DNA of 64,000 nucleotides from Tricholomella constricta. Its lineage: Eukaryota > Basidiomycota > Agaricomycetes > Agaricales > Lyophyllaceae. Of the stretch, positions 53,643 through 64,000 are shown one piece after another. Position 1 is the stretch's first letter; every line of letters starts with the position of its first letter. A program made the translations under genes and the position numbers. The stretch spans positions 868,001 through 932,000 of the forward strand of contig JAACJP010000001.1 in NCBI GenBank assembly GCA_013368375.1, given 5' to 3'. Under the pieces are notes generated by a model that was not told where the DNA came from, ran no database searches, and was given only the letters and a program-made list of their open reading frames with translations.

Positions 53643-54342
53643 AGGTACGGACACGGTCAGCTGGAAATTTATGGTGATACTCCTCCAGCATCAAGCGAGA
53701 GAGGAGGTCAGCATGAACATTCTCGTCACCCAGGATGTGGCAAACTCAGATGTTGATGTTTGTGCAGAGAGCAATGCCGGTGATTGCAAGAAGAGGACCA
53801 TTATGCAAAAACTCGGCGATGTGCAATGCGTTCAGGGCCTCAACCGAGTTCAGACTGTCTGTCCAAACCGGAAGCTGCCGAGGTGGCGAGGCGAGAGTAG
53901 CGACGTGGTGAATGGCCAACAAAATGGCAACAAGTTCAAGGAAAAAGATGTCGATCTGGACAGAAGGTGGGCATGGTTCGAGACCATAACAAAATCCCCT
54001 GTTGCTGTAGACGAATCCAAGACCCTTGGAAGTGCTTGCATCTGTCCACACTACCATATCTGCCTCGTCAACCCACCACAGGCCCTCGTCAATGAAATGA
54101 ACCCCGATAGCAGCAGGAATGACGCCCTTTAACCATGAAAGGTCTGCAACAATGGCAGCGTTAAGGGGGATGCCGCGTGAAGAGAGGGACTTCCCACTCA
54201 TTTTGCGATAGAGCTCGGTGAGCGCCGGCCAGCCCCAAGGCAAGACATTCAAGAGCCAGTTCAGATGTCCTGCAAGATTCTGCCAGGACTGCAAAGGAGG
54301 GTGGCAGCGAGAGGAACCAAGGAACTCCTCGATATGTTCCAC
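53643..54342 (-). pseudogene. RNase H segment of the DIRS/Ngaro-type element
   Basis: LQSWQNLAGHLNWLLNVLPWG, then MVVWTDASTSKGLGFVY (first RNase H acidic residue), FFLELVAILLAIHH and WTDSLNSVEALNAL, followed after a stop by HADLLSRL. These are the RNase H motifs of agaricomycete DIRS-type proteins. The RT palm domain that should precede it is absent: at 54342 the sequence passes directly into the gag-like part, so RT was deleted. Confidence 0.8.
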
Positions 54343-54349
54343 ACTGCCT

Positions 54350-55590
54350 TCAATTCCTTGTCTCGGAATTCACAAATGGTGTTGAGGTCGCAATCCTTGA
54401 TGGCGTAATTGCCTGCAAATTCCTCTTCCTCACTCTTCCATTCCCCTTCATCAAACGGCCAAAATCTGTGGCGCAGACCATTCATAACTGACTTGATGAA
54501 GGGTTGGTTTGGATGGTCATGTAACATTGATTTGAGTTTATTGACATCAAAGGGGGTGTCTACCTTAACGTGAGAGTCCATGGCATGGAGGGAGGTGAGA
54601 ATCCGGGGGTTGATAAGAAGATGAGAAGGAGGGGAGGGAAGAGGAGGAGCGGACTTGGTGTTAGAGAGCCGCCGGAGAGACATTTTCAGAGAAACGAGAC
54701 AGGGAATCGCTCCAGACATACCCGCAGCAGAAATGGGGAGCATCCAGAGGAAGAGAGTCTGCCTTGCACTTGCCCTCGAGATGCTTAGGCCCTGCCAGGG
54801 CCTGCGCCACCCAATCCCCCACCTTGTCCTCCTCTGACTGAGCGCCTGGCTTGGAGAAGAATGAGGCATGTTCCTTCATCTCTGGCTCTGTGCTTGCCCC
54901 CACACTCACTGCAAGAACTGTGCATATGGCCACCCAAGCAAGGAGTCTCATTGCAGAAGCCAAGATTGCAGTTCTGACACGGGATATTTTTTCTTCTAGG
55001 GCTCGACGAAGATGCCGAACTAGTTCCTTGAGACATCTTACACTTAGACGATGGCACAACCGACAAGGGTCCCCGAAAGACTTGAGCAAAGAGTGGGGTC
55101 TGTAGCTCAATGTGATCATCGAGTTAGAAAGGTAGCTTCACATAGTGGTCTCGGGTATCAATGTTGAACTGGATTGCCACCATAGGATTCGGGGAGGCAC
55201 AAAACAGCTCCATGACCACCTTATGGTAACCCTCCAGCTCCTGCATGCCATAAATATAAACGAGCCCAACAGCCTTCGACCAGGTCTCGAAGACCCGGCA
55301 CCAGTTGGCCTCCATACAAACCCCCCGCTTTGCCTGAAGATTGGTCATGGCAAATAAGGGCGAAGCCCCCGGGAAGCTCGCTCTGTTCATTGTTTGGGTC
55401 ATAACCATGGTCCATCAAAGCGTACAGCTTTTCAAAATCAACGAAATGATCCTGCACGATGGCCCGTCACATAGAACAGGAAGGAAGCGGCTGTGTTTGC
55501 AACACATTGACCACAGCATTGATAACCTTGTCAGTGGTGTAAACCCTGCAAAGCTTCCAAGTTTCGTTAAGGTGGGGGTCACCAAGTGAT
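54350..55590 (-). pseudogene. Gag-like region of the DIRS/Ngaro-type element
   Basis: Several overlapping minus-strand frames encode FVDFEKLYALMDHGYDPN (from 55457), YHKVVMELFCASPNPMVAIQF, a cysteine-rich segment CQNCNLGFCNETPCLGG...CSECGGKHRARDEGTC, and FDVNKLKSMLHDHPNQPFI. These are recognisable pieces of the gag/RT N-terminus of this class, now in different frames and with stops. It is cut at 55594 by an E-type LTR fragment. Confidence 0.7.
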
Positions 55591-55594
55591 GCGG

Positions 55595-56112
55595 TGATGT
55601 GCACCACCTAAGGCTGAGCACCGACTGACACTCCGACCACTATGAAAGCGTACCAAGGCAGAAGTGATGGACACGACTGAAGTACCGATCAGAAATGCGC
55701 CACAACAGTCAGATGATCCCTTTTTTGACACACGGGCTTCGGGATAACCGGAGAATCAGCCAGCAACTGCACATGTTTGTATCCCAAGCCCCTATGCATG
55801 GCAGAAACCACTCTCAAATTTGAAATACACCAGAAAACACTCCTCTCCTCCGATCGCCCAGCAACGGCACTGATCTGGCCGTGTCACGGAGCTCTGCGCC
55901 CACAGATCCCTTGATCATATATCTGGTATAGCTGACCTGACGGCCACATTCGATCAATGCCATGCCCAGATATCCAACCCGACGACCACATCCGATCAAT
56001 AGCGCGCCACATCGTCCTGTCTCTTCAAAATGAGTCACATGATACCAAGCTTGGCGGCGACTCTCCAATAAACCAACAAACACCTGCCTGGTTGCTCTTA
56101 GGAACAGTAACT
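55595..56112 (+). repeat. Degenerate 5' half of a family E LTR
   Basis: Starts TGATGTGCACCACC after GCGG (55591-55594) and follows the E LTR with many substitutions to about 56112 (CCTGGTTGCTCTTAGGAACAGTAA). The 3' half is missing. It is clearly older than the other E LTRs. Confidence 0.8.
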
Positions 56113-56713
56113 CTATCGTAAACAGAAGTTGCCGAAGTTTGAGATATTTGAGTGGACCCTGACATCGCGTCTTTCTTTTTCATCGGTATGGCCTTTTCAA
56201 GATGGATGGATGGATGAATCGAGAGCTTGCCAAGATGTGTTCAGCTTATGGCCCTCTATATTGAGCCTTGAGGAGCAATTTTATGTATAGTTGCCAATTT
56301 TATGGCTTATGATATCTGCCCAGAGCCATGGGTTATGGGAAATGGGAGGTTTTTCAAAATTCCCTGTGAACAAAGTCGGTGGATGGCCCAAACCTATGGG
56401 TTATTGTAAATATGGGTTTATACAGCTATGGGTTATGACAGCTTCAACTGTACATACAAACCTCAGTGAATTACACCCCATATTCATCAGGAAAAAGTTC
56501 ATCAACAAAGTAGGTCAATGTGACCTCCATAGGCCTTTAGGCCGGTTAGGTTAGTCCCTGATTTATAGACGGCTATAGGTACACTCTGAGACAAGTAGTC
56601 CAGTGTAGGAGGTCGTAGGCTCACATCCACATAGGCTATTAGGTCTTATAGCTGACATAGGATGATAGATATAGATTGTGTAGGTACATTGCGTACGACA
56701 TGAATTTTAGCTA
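56113..56713. other. A+T-rich spacer
   Basis: No gene. Small repeats GATGGATGGATGA (about 56203) and recurrent TATGGGTTATG words (56280-56460) are all that stands out. Confidence 0.4.
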
Positions 56714-59700
56714 CTACTCATCATCAGATAATACAAGATCCGCCCACTCTCTCTTGGCTGCCTCAAAGTCAACGTCTTCTAACTGAACCCTACGATTGCC
56801 GGTTGCAGTGTCGACTTTTGCATGTTTGCTGTTCAGATGAATAAGGGGTTAATTGTCGAGACGAGATAATCACATTGGCATACCAGGCACATTTGAGGAT
56901 GTGTTGAAGAAGGTGAGGGACAATGCTTGCATCCCTGGTTTTTATTTCGAAGTCTTCAAGTGTGCGAAGATGACAGTTAAATTTTTCTTGGTAGCCAGCA
57001 ACAGAGAAAGGGATGTCCTGATGCTCGCCGCTCTGCCATTCGTCGAGACAGCATTCAACCTGACCCCACAACTGTTAATGAGGGTTACTAACCAAGAGCG
57101 GGCCACATACTGCAGTCAGAACAAACACAACGGTCACAACGGGTATCCCACCACCAAGAGAGTACTCTCCGTGAAGAACACCTTTGGTGGTCTTGGCTTT
57201 GAACCACATTTTGTTGATCACTGCCTGGATGGTAGGATGGCGGTATATCTCAGTGCGCTCCTTGGGATCCTACAAGCTTCCGAGTAAGTGCCGATCTATC
57301 AGGATAGATGAAATATACCTTATAAAGGAAGGCAGACCTCTCAAGAAGGTCCTCGACCTTATTTCGGTTGGCTCGCTTTCCATTCTCGGCAGCAAGGCCA
57401 TAGTGTGACTCTGCAAGAGGGCGACACAGTGTTTTGACTTGGCCTCGTGTTTGCGAAGATCGAGCCGTAATCTAAAGAGAAATGAAGTAGGCAGAGAATT
57501 CAGTCTGCAAATAAACCATGAATCATACCAGTTTAAGGACATCCTCGTCAAACTCGACTTGGACACCATGGTCTTGGCACGCTGAAACCCAGACAGCCCC
57601 GGCCCACTCGCGATCATTATCACGGCTTGGGTAGGGATTTATAGTGCTGATACGGGCGCGATAGGCCATTATGGCATCCTCCAGGATGTTCTTGCTAAAT
57701 TCGTCGAAGTCGGAAGCACGGGGGCGGTCGCGAGTGCCCGTTGAACCAGTTTTGGCCTTCTTCACAATAACAGTCGATGCCGCTCCAGGTGTAGCAGGTC
57801 GATCCTTCCGAATACCAAGTGAAACCTCCTGCGTAGACCTGCTAGTAGTGAGCTCATCTTGAGGAGAGGGACAAAAGGTTTCTTGATGCTGAGTAGTGTG
57901 TCCATGCTCACGGCACTCGGAGGCCGGAAGGCGAGGGCATGCATCAGCATAAAGATATTGTGCTGGCCCCTCATAGTCGACAAGGTTACTTCCTAAGTTA
58001 AATTCATCATCGCTATCTGTAATAAGGGTAAGTATTCTGAGCATAGACAAAAAAACGGAGGTATATTCACCGTCCTGGGGAACAGGCTGATCCTGAGTGT
58101 AGTAGCTAGCATTCAAGTATCGATAATAGGGCTGAACAGAGGGGTTATTGGATTCTGGGCGAGATCTAGGTGCTCTTTCATGTTCATATAAAGCGGTGGT
58201 GTGTTGACTTGATTTCTGGTGGCTGACTAACGACACAGGAGCACCAGAAGCAGGCGCTGGAACTCTAGGTTCCATGGCTGGTGTTTCTGGAAGTACAGCT
58301 CCAGGAAGCCTCCTAACCAGTGGACGCGGTGATGAGCACCGTTCCGCGCTGTACACAGAACCTGCCCATAGTACGGACATCAACCGCTGCGCCACGACGA
58401 ACACGGTCCCGGATGCGACCAAAGCGCCGAACCGACCGACCGACAATACGACCGACCGACCGACAATACGACCAAATAACCGACGCACCGACCAAGAAAC
58501 AGAGTAACTTGAAACGCCAGTTCTCCTCTCCGGGCGCACGGAGCACGGAACGCCGTATAACCTGTCGATGACCGCGCACGTTTGTATGCCAAGGTCTCAA
58601 CCCGGCGACAACCAAACCCGATTTGAAATTATCCTAGGAAACACCTGGCCCAGCCATTCGCAGAGAGGATCCGGCCGTACCACGGAGTTCCGCACCCAAG
58701 AGCCACTACCGATCGCAAATCCCCTACTGATCATACATCCGACCCGACGCCTCGAGCCGATCAAAAGCCCCTTTGCCGAGCCAAAGAGCGCCACACTCTC
58801 TAAAAAGCGTCGCGCGGTACCAAGCTTGGCGGCGCTTCTCTCAAATAAACCAGTAAAACACCTGCCTCACCGGCTCGCGAGAGGCGAGTCGGTCGCATAG
58901 TATAAAAACATACCCATGTACTACCTACCTCCCCCAGTGAATTACAGCCCGTATTTTCTCTCACTCTCAGAGTAATAGCTCAAAAACCGTCGTCTCTGTC
59001 GTCTCTGCACCGTTCTTGTCGTATAAACCATCGCCACCATCGTAAACCACCTCGTAACCGCCGTCTCTGTCGTCTCGTACTCGTCGCCCGAACCCGTGAG
59101 TTCTCCGTATTAACTTCGTTCGTCTTGTTGTCGCACAACCGACACCAAAAGTCGTGTTACCGACCCGTTCTGCCTGGGAACGATCGTATTCTATCGTATC
59201 GCCGTCGGTTCGACTAATTACGAGTCGGATCGTCTTTACTTTCATCAAACCACCCCTTTCAAACCCTGCACACTCGCGTGTTTGGGAACTTTCAACATTT
59301 CTCGCCCCCCATAGTTGTTAGTTGTTTTGTTGTAGTGCACAGCACCTACAGGCCTTCTAGCTCTATCAGCGGGGTGGGCCGAATAGCCTATGACTTATGT
59401 TCAACAGTGTAACAAAAGCAGAAATTGTACGACTGACTTGGTGTGCCAATAACGGGTCATCTTCCTTGCCAGAAACATGGTAAACCAGCCTCTTTCCATT
59501 GTGATTGACTACCTTCAGGGGAGGAGCTACAGTGACACTTGAAAACTAGATGCAAAAAAAAAAGTGACGATGAGATCCGATAAGAAATTAATGATCAGAT
59601 GCTCACGAAAGACTCCTCTTCTTCATAGTCATTGTCATCTGTGAGGATGTATATAAGAGACTGTTAGATTGGGCAGCAATAACAAAATACCTGGCAGAGC

Positions 59701-59995
59701 GCTTGCTGTTGGTCTAGTAAAACCCCTGTGCTCTTCTTGTTGTTGCTCGGCACAAAGAGCAGCAACAAAGGCTCGCTTTTTTGCTGCCTCTGCCTTTGCA
59801 CTTTCTGCTGCCTCTGAAAAGTACAATGAGTTGTTGATTGATGAGAAATAAGAAAAAGTATTTACCTTTTTCCTTTTGCTTCTCAGTCAGCTTCCTTTGA
59901 CGGCCAACGGTACTCGAGGATGCAGGTTCACCAGGCTGTACTGGCTTCAGAGCAGTCGTGGAGGTTGCTTTGGCTGAGTTACGAGTAGTAGCCAT
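56714..59995 (-). pseudogene. DUF6532-type gene disrupted by a solo LTR
   Basis: Ten exons on the minus strand join in frame once the LTR is ignored: 59995-59866, 59813-59691, 59638-59607, 59545-59438, 59387-59369 plus 58325-58071, 58016-57529, 57471-57319, 57269-57111, 57059-56884, 56828-56714, giving 585 aa. The N-terminus is basic and Ala/Gln-rich (RKLTEKQKEK, AEAAKKRAFVAAL). The C-terminal half has the features of DUF6532 proteins of agaricomycetes (RASDFDEFSKNILEDAIMAYR, SQTRGQVKTLCRPLAESHYGL, YRHPTIQAVINKMWF, CCLDEWQSGEHQDIPFSVAGY). Function is unknown. Apart from the LTR in exon 5 no stop or frameshift is seen. It is head-to-head with a Plavaka transposase gene and may be transposon cargo. 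Confidence 0.8.
58330..59368 (+). repeat. Solo LTR, family C, inside the DUF6532-type gene
   Basis: This 1039-bp segment starts TGATGAGCACCG and ends CTCTATCA, is homologous to the element C LTRs and is flanked by GCGG on both sides (58326-58329, 59369-59372). It inserted in exon 5, antisense to the gene. An open frame starts inside the LTR and reads into the downstream exon, so LTR-initiated chimeric transcripts are conceivable. Confidence 0.93.
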
Positions 59996-60237
59996 GAGCA
60001 GATGGTAAAAGATTTTGGAGATTAAGGGGAAATGTACAATATGGCAGTCGTTAAATAGAAAAAATAGGTGGCAGTGTAGAATTAAGAAAATCAACAGAGA
60101 CGCGCTGGTAACGTGATGTGCACTGGACTCCTATAAAATGGGAAGAGTCAGAAAAAAGATAACTGATCGAGAATCGGGCCCGGTCGGAAAGAATAGATAA
60201 TGAAATTGAACAGAAACCACTTCACTGACCTCCCACA
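59996..60237. promoter_or_regulatory. Divergent promoter between the DUF6532-type gene and the Plavaka transposase
   Basis: 242 bp separate the two start codons. The region is A+T-rich on one side. No specific motif is assigned. Confidence 0.45.
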
Positions 60238-61984
60238 ATGTCGCTCTTTTGTGGATTTTGCGGTAAAGGACCATTTCCTACCCTTCCTGGACTCAATCGC
60301 CACATTTGTCAGGCACTTTCCTGTGACCGGGCCTCCAAGGAGGAGTTCGGCAAGTTTTCCAATGATCTTTGGCACCGGCAGCCTGACCCAGCCGCTGACA
60401 CCCAAGAACAGCCTCTGGAATGCACTCAAGCAGAGCCTAGTGAAGATTTCAATGAGGCTCTCGCTCATGCCGAGCAGATGTTTGACCCACCTAATATCCC
60501 GCCTGCTATGCCGCTGTCACCCTCAGCCCCTTTAATATTGAGACACGCTACGGTTGAAGAGGTGCCTGATGAGGACGCTTCCCTTGGAGACGAGCTTTAT
60601 GTTGAACCTTGCCTACCGGAATTGAAGGCGGGGGCAAAGTGGGACGAGGGCGAACCAGAATTTGAAGCTATTCGCAGGCATCAGAACGAACATGGTGAAA
60701 GCCAGTGGGGACCTTTTGCAGATGAGGAGGACTGGCAGTTGGGAGAATGGTTAATTCGTAACGTTGGACAGAAGCAAACGGACTCTTATCTGAAGCTTCC
60801 CATTGTACGTGTCGCTGCTTGATAAGCTTTCTCTGTGGACTGAACAAACTCTTACTATATAGACAAAGAACCGAACTAAACCCTCATACCATGGCAATCG
60901 TAGCTTCCTGCAAAAAATTGACAGCTTGCCGACTCAAGGCCCTCAATGGACGTGTGACATTGTCACTGCTTCTGGAAACCGCATGAACGACAATGGTCAG
61001 CCTATGCCCACTGAAAATCTGGAGCTCTGGAGGCGCGACCCAGTGGAGTGTGTCAAGGAGTTGATGGGAAATCCTGTGTTTCGTGATTCTATGGCATATG
61101 CACCTGAGCGGGTGTTTACAGATGATGGAGGGACAAACGGTGTATATGGGGAGGCGTGGTCCGGTAATTGGTGGTGGGATATTCAAGTCTGTCCTAAAGT
61201 CCGTTATGTTTCGAAGCTTTAGTTAACAATATATGTGGTAGAAAAAATTACCTGTTGGCTCAACCGTCGCACCCCTCATTCTGTCCTCAGACAAGACCCA
61301 TCTGTCTCAATTTCGAGGTGATAAAAGTGCATGGCCAGTATACCTGACAATTGGAAACATCAGTAAAGCCATTCGACGCAAGCCCAGTGCTCATGCTACC
61401 GTCTTAATTGGTTACTTGCCAGTTGCAAAGCTTGACAATTTTACTGACGAGAGCCATTCTATGGAAAAATACCGGCTATTCCACTATTGCATGCACCGGC
61501 TGCTTCAGCCTTTGATCCAAGCAGGAAAGGAAGGTATCAATGTCACCTGTGCTGATGGATTCCTGTCGTGTCTTCCCAATCCTCGCTGCATATGTCGCCG
61601 ACTTTTCGGAGCAGTGCCTGGTGGCATGCTGCAAAGAGAGTTATTGCCCAAAGTGTCGAGTACATCCTGATGAAAGAGGTGATCCTGAACCATCCATGCC
61701 ACGCAATCAGGAAAGGAGTCGAGTTATCTTGGAGCAGAAAAGGACAGGACGACACGTACGTGCATTTGCAGATGAGGGCTTCCGTGCCGTGTACCATCCT
61801 TTCTGGATTGATCTTCCCCATTGCGACATCTTCTCGTCCTTCATGCCAGATGTCCTCCATCAGCTGCATAAAGGTGTCTTCAAGGATCATCTTGTGAGCT
61901 GGTGTGTCTGTCGCAGGTGTATATTTTTCTTCCTTACCTATAACTACTTACCGTTTCCTTATCTCTCTTGATCGCTTATCACGT
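60238..61984 (+). pseudogene. Plavaka-type transposase, 5' two-thirds, frameshifted and truncated by element H
   Basis: Plavaka is a CACTA-related cut-and-paste family of mushrooms. ATG at 60238 begins an N-terminal zinc finger (CGFCGKGPFPTLPGLNRHIC). Exons 60238-60804, 60863-61186 and 61242 onward join in frame through 58- and 55-nt introns. Motifs: [98 protein letters not shown] frameshift near 61565 (before VFPIL) breaks the protein. At 61985 the LTR of element H cuts it inside or just after an intron; the rest must lie beyond element H, outside the window. Confidence 0.88.
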
Positions 61985-63057
61985 TGATGGACACCGTTCT
62001 GCGCTGTACACCGAACCAGCCCATAATACAGACATCAACCGCTGCGCCACGACGAACACGGTACCGAACGCGACCGAAGCACTAAACCGACCGACCGACA
62101 ATACGACCGACCGACCAACAATACGACCGGCGCACTGACCAAGAGACGAAGTAACTAGAAACGCCAGTTCTTCTCTTTTGGGTGCACGGAGCACGGAACA
62201 CCGTATAAACTGTCAACGACCGCGCACATTTGTATGCCAAGGTCTCAACCCGGCAACGACCAAACCCGATTTGAAATTATCCTATGAAACGCGTTGCCCA
62301 GCCATCCGTGGAGAGGATCCGGCCGTACCACGGAGTTCCGCCTCCAAGAGCCACTACTGATCACAACTCTTGTACCGATCACGAATCCGACCCGACGCCT
62401 CTAGCCGATCACAAAGCCTCACCGCCGAGCTAAAGGGCGCCACACTCCCTAAAAAGAGTCGCGCGGTACCAAGCTTGGCGGTACTCCTCCCAATAAACCA
62501 GTAAAACACCTGCCTCGCCGGCTCGTGAAAGACGAGTTGGTCGCCTAGTATAAAACATAACCATGTAGTACCTACTTTCTCCAGTGAATTACAGCCCGTA
62601 TTTTCCCTCACACTCAGAGTGAATAGCTCGAAACCGTCGTCTCTGTCGTCTCTGCACCGTCCTCATCGTATAAACCGTCGCCACTGTCGTAAACCTCGTA
62701 ACTGCCGTCTCTGTCGCCTCGTACTCGTCGCCCGAACCCGTGAGTTCTCCGTATTAACCTCGTTCGTCTCGTTGTCGCACGACCGACACCCAAAGTCACG
62801 TCGCCGACCCGTTCCACTCGGGAACGTCGCGTTCCATCGCCCCCGTCGCATTCCATTGCCCCCGTCGCATTCCATCGCCCCCGTCGCGTTGTTGTCGGTT
62901 CGACTAGCTACGAGTCGGATCGTCTCTTACCTTCGTCAAACAACCCTTACAAGCCCTGCACACTCGTGTGTTTGGGAACTTTTAACATTTCTCGCCCCCA
63001 TAGTTGCTAGTTGTTTTGTTGTTGTGCACAGCACCTACAGGCCTTCTTCCACTATCA
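61985..63057 (+). repeat. 5' LTR of element H
   Basis: This 1073-bp LTR starts TGATGGACACCG and ends CACTATCA. It is longer than the C LTR because a block near 62825-62885 (CCCCGTCGCATTCCATCG-like unit) is repeated about three times. Confidence 0.88.
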
Positions 63058-63487
63058 TTCTGGAGCCCACCGCAAGGGTTTTAAAAGCCACCGCCGAACA
63101 CGCAACCTCATTCCTCTTGTTCATAAAAACCTACGACTCGTCGACCATTCCGCCCGCATCCCGACAAGAAGCTAAAGCCCGAACCCTCCGTGCCAAAATC
63201 CGCGCTGCTCTCGGACAAGCCGACACCGACTCAGAATCGCTCTCCCCGTTCTTCCGCTCAGTAACTCCACACCACGCGATCCATAACAACCTCAGCCCGC
63301 TCTTCTATAGCCCTTTGTCGACACTACCGTCGCCTACCCCGACCGATCAAACACCGCTCCTACCACCGATCAAGGAGTTGAATTTAGACTCCCCTATCTA
63401 TCGCCCGCAACCCCAGAAATCTCAGATTCTTCTTCACCGTCGTATTCCCCCTCCCCGTCCCCTATCCCGAAACCAATACCATCTATC

Positions 63488-64000
63488 ATGGCACAACCAC
63501 CAATCATTATAAAGCCGATGCCCGCACGCGGACAAAGCTCGGCGCCGACATTCGTGCCCGAACGCGCGCGTGAACTGCGCCGATATTTCTCGGACTTAAA
63601 TCATCTCTTCATCGAGTGTAACGTCGTAGATGAACAAGAAAAGAAAACGCACACTACGCGATACACCGACATCGATACCGCGGATCTGTGGGAGCAACTG
63701 GACGAGTTCGCAGTCGGTACCACATACGACGATTGGCGAAAAGCGATAATGGCGCTTTACCCAGGCGCAAGCGAAGAAAGAAAGTATTCAATGGCCGACC
63801 TCGACTACCTGATCAGAGAACGACAACGACTCGGGATCCAGTCAAATAGTGACCTCGGGGAATATTACCGACAGTTCCTTTCTGTTACCCAGTTCCTTGT
63901 CAGCAAAAACCGACTTTCAATAAACGAACGCGACCGCCAATTCCGTCGCGCATTCCAGTCCGATCTATGGTCAAAGATCCATCGCAGGCTCGAGATCCTA
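63488..64000 (+). CDS. gag: Element H Gag (partial)
   Basis: The frame begins at the same ATG as element C gag (MAQPPIIIKPMPARG) and is open to the window edge, 171 codons. It is nearly identical to element C in this part (e.g. RARELRRYFSDLNHLFIEC). Integrity beyond the window is unknown. Confidence 0.88.
   Translation, partial: MAQPPIIIKPMPARGQSSAPTFVPERARELRRYFSDLNHLFIECNVVDEQEKKTHTTRYTDIDTADLWEQLDEFAVGTTYDDWRKAIMALYPGASEERKYSMADLDYLIRERQRLGIQSNSDLGEYYRQFLSVTQFLVSKNRLSINERDRQFRRAFQSDLWSKIHRRLEIL

Larger units (their letters stand above)
61985..64000 (+). mobile_element. Element H: C-family LTR retrotransposon, 5' part, runs off right edge
   Basis: A C-type LTR (61985-63057) is followed by the same primer region TTCTGGAGCCCACCGC as in element C and by gag on the plus strand. 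The left flank is ACGT (61981-61984). A deletion of about 60 bp relative to element C lies near 63360, upstream of the gag ATG. Confidence 0.92.

Overview
The window looks like nuclear DNA of an agaricomycete (mushroom-forming basidiomycete) fungus. Protein-coding genes carry many 48-64 nt introns with GT...CTRAC...AG signals, and the mobile-element set (Ty3/Gypsy LTR elements, a DIRS/Ngaro-type tyrosine-recombinase element, a Plavaka transposase, a Tc1/mariner-like DDE fragment, a DUF6532-type gene) is typical of Agaricomycetes. The genus cannot be named from sequence alone. Only two clear housekeeping genes are present, divergently arranged near 16 kb: ribonucleotide reductase small subunit (minus strand) and mitochondrial inner membrane protease subunit 2 (plus strand). 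About 80% of the window is transposable elements, many nested in one another.

Layout: 1-9.9 kb holds decayed elements: two members of a family with 188-200 bp LTRs (called B here), a solo or terminal 358-bp-type LTR (A), a DDE transposase tail and several tandem repeats. 9932-13565 is a complete gag-only LTR retrotransposon (192-bp LTRs, target duplication ATACA) with a solo LTR of family A nested inside its gag (target duplication GGATC). 13.6-19.1 kb is the host island with RNR2 and IMP2. 19092-38119 is one very large minus-strand Ty3/Gypsy-type element (C; 1036-bp LTRs, about 12.6 kb without its insert) whose integrase is split by a complete, apparently intact chromodomain element (D; 25130-31521, 504-bp LTRs, target duplication GGCGG). 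Between its pol and its 3' LTR, element C carries two intact, spliced genes on the opposite strand, each with a Zn2Cys6 cluster. 38.6-55.6 kb is a DIRS/Ngaro remnant containing a related element (E), rearranged into a solo LTR plus a 3' half that also carries the antisense Zn2Cys6 gene; the 3' LTR of E is split by a further Ty3/Gypsy element (F; 44856-50958, identical 193-bp LTRs). 56.7-60 kb is a ten-exon DUF6532-type gene broken by a solo C-type LTR. 60.2-62 kb is a Plavaka transposase gene broken by a third C-type element (H), whose gag runs off the right edge.

How it works together: elements C, E and H form one superfamily with about 1-kb LTRs and 4-bp targets centred on CG. The C and E copies share a purine tract at the 3' LTR, an 18-mer copy of which also lies inside pol (candidate central polypurine tract). 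The C and E copies carry antisense Zn2Cys6 protein genes whose exon phases are conserved, suggesting an element-encoded regulator. Element D shows the sequence signature of Tf1/sushi-type self-primed reverse transcription. A separate class of gag-only elements has coding regions densely packed with short perfect inverted repeats. All exon joins, domain calls and element boundaries below were read by eye; no database search was possible.
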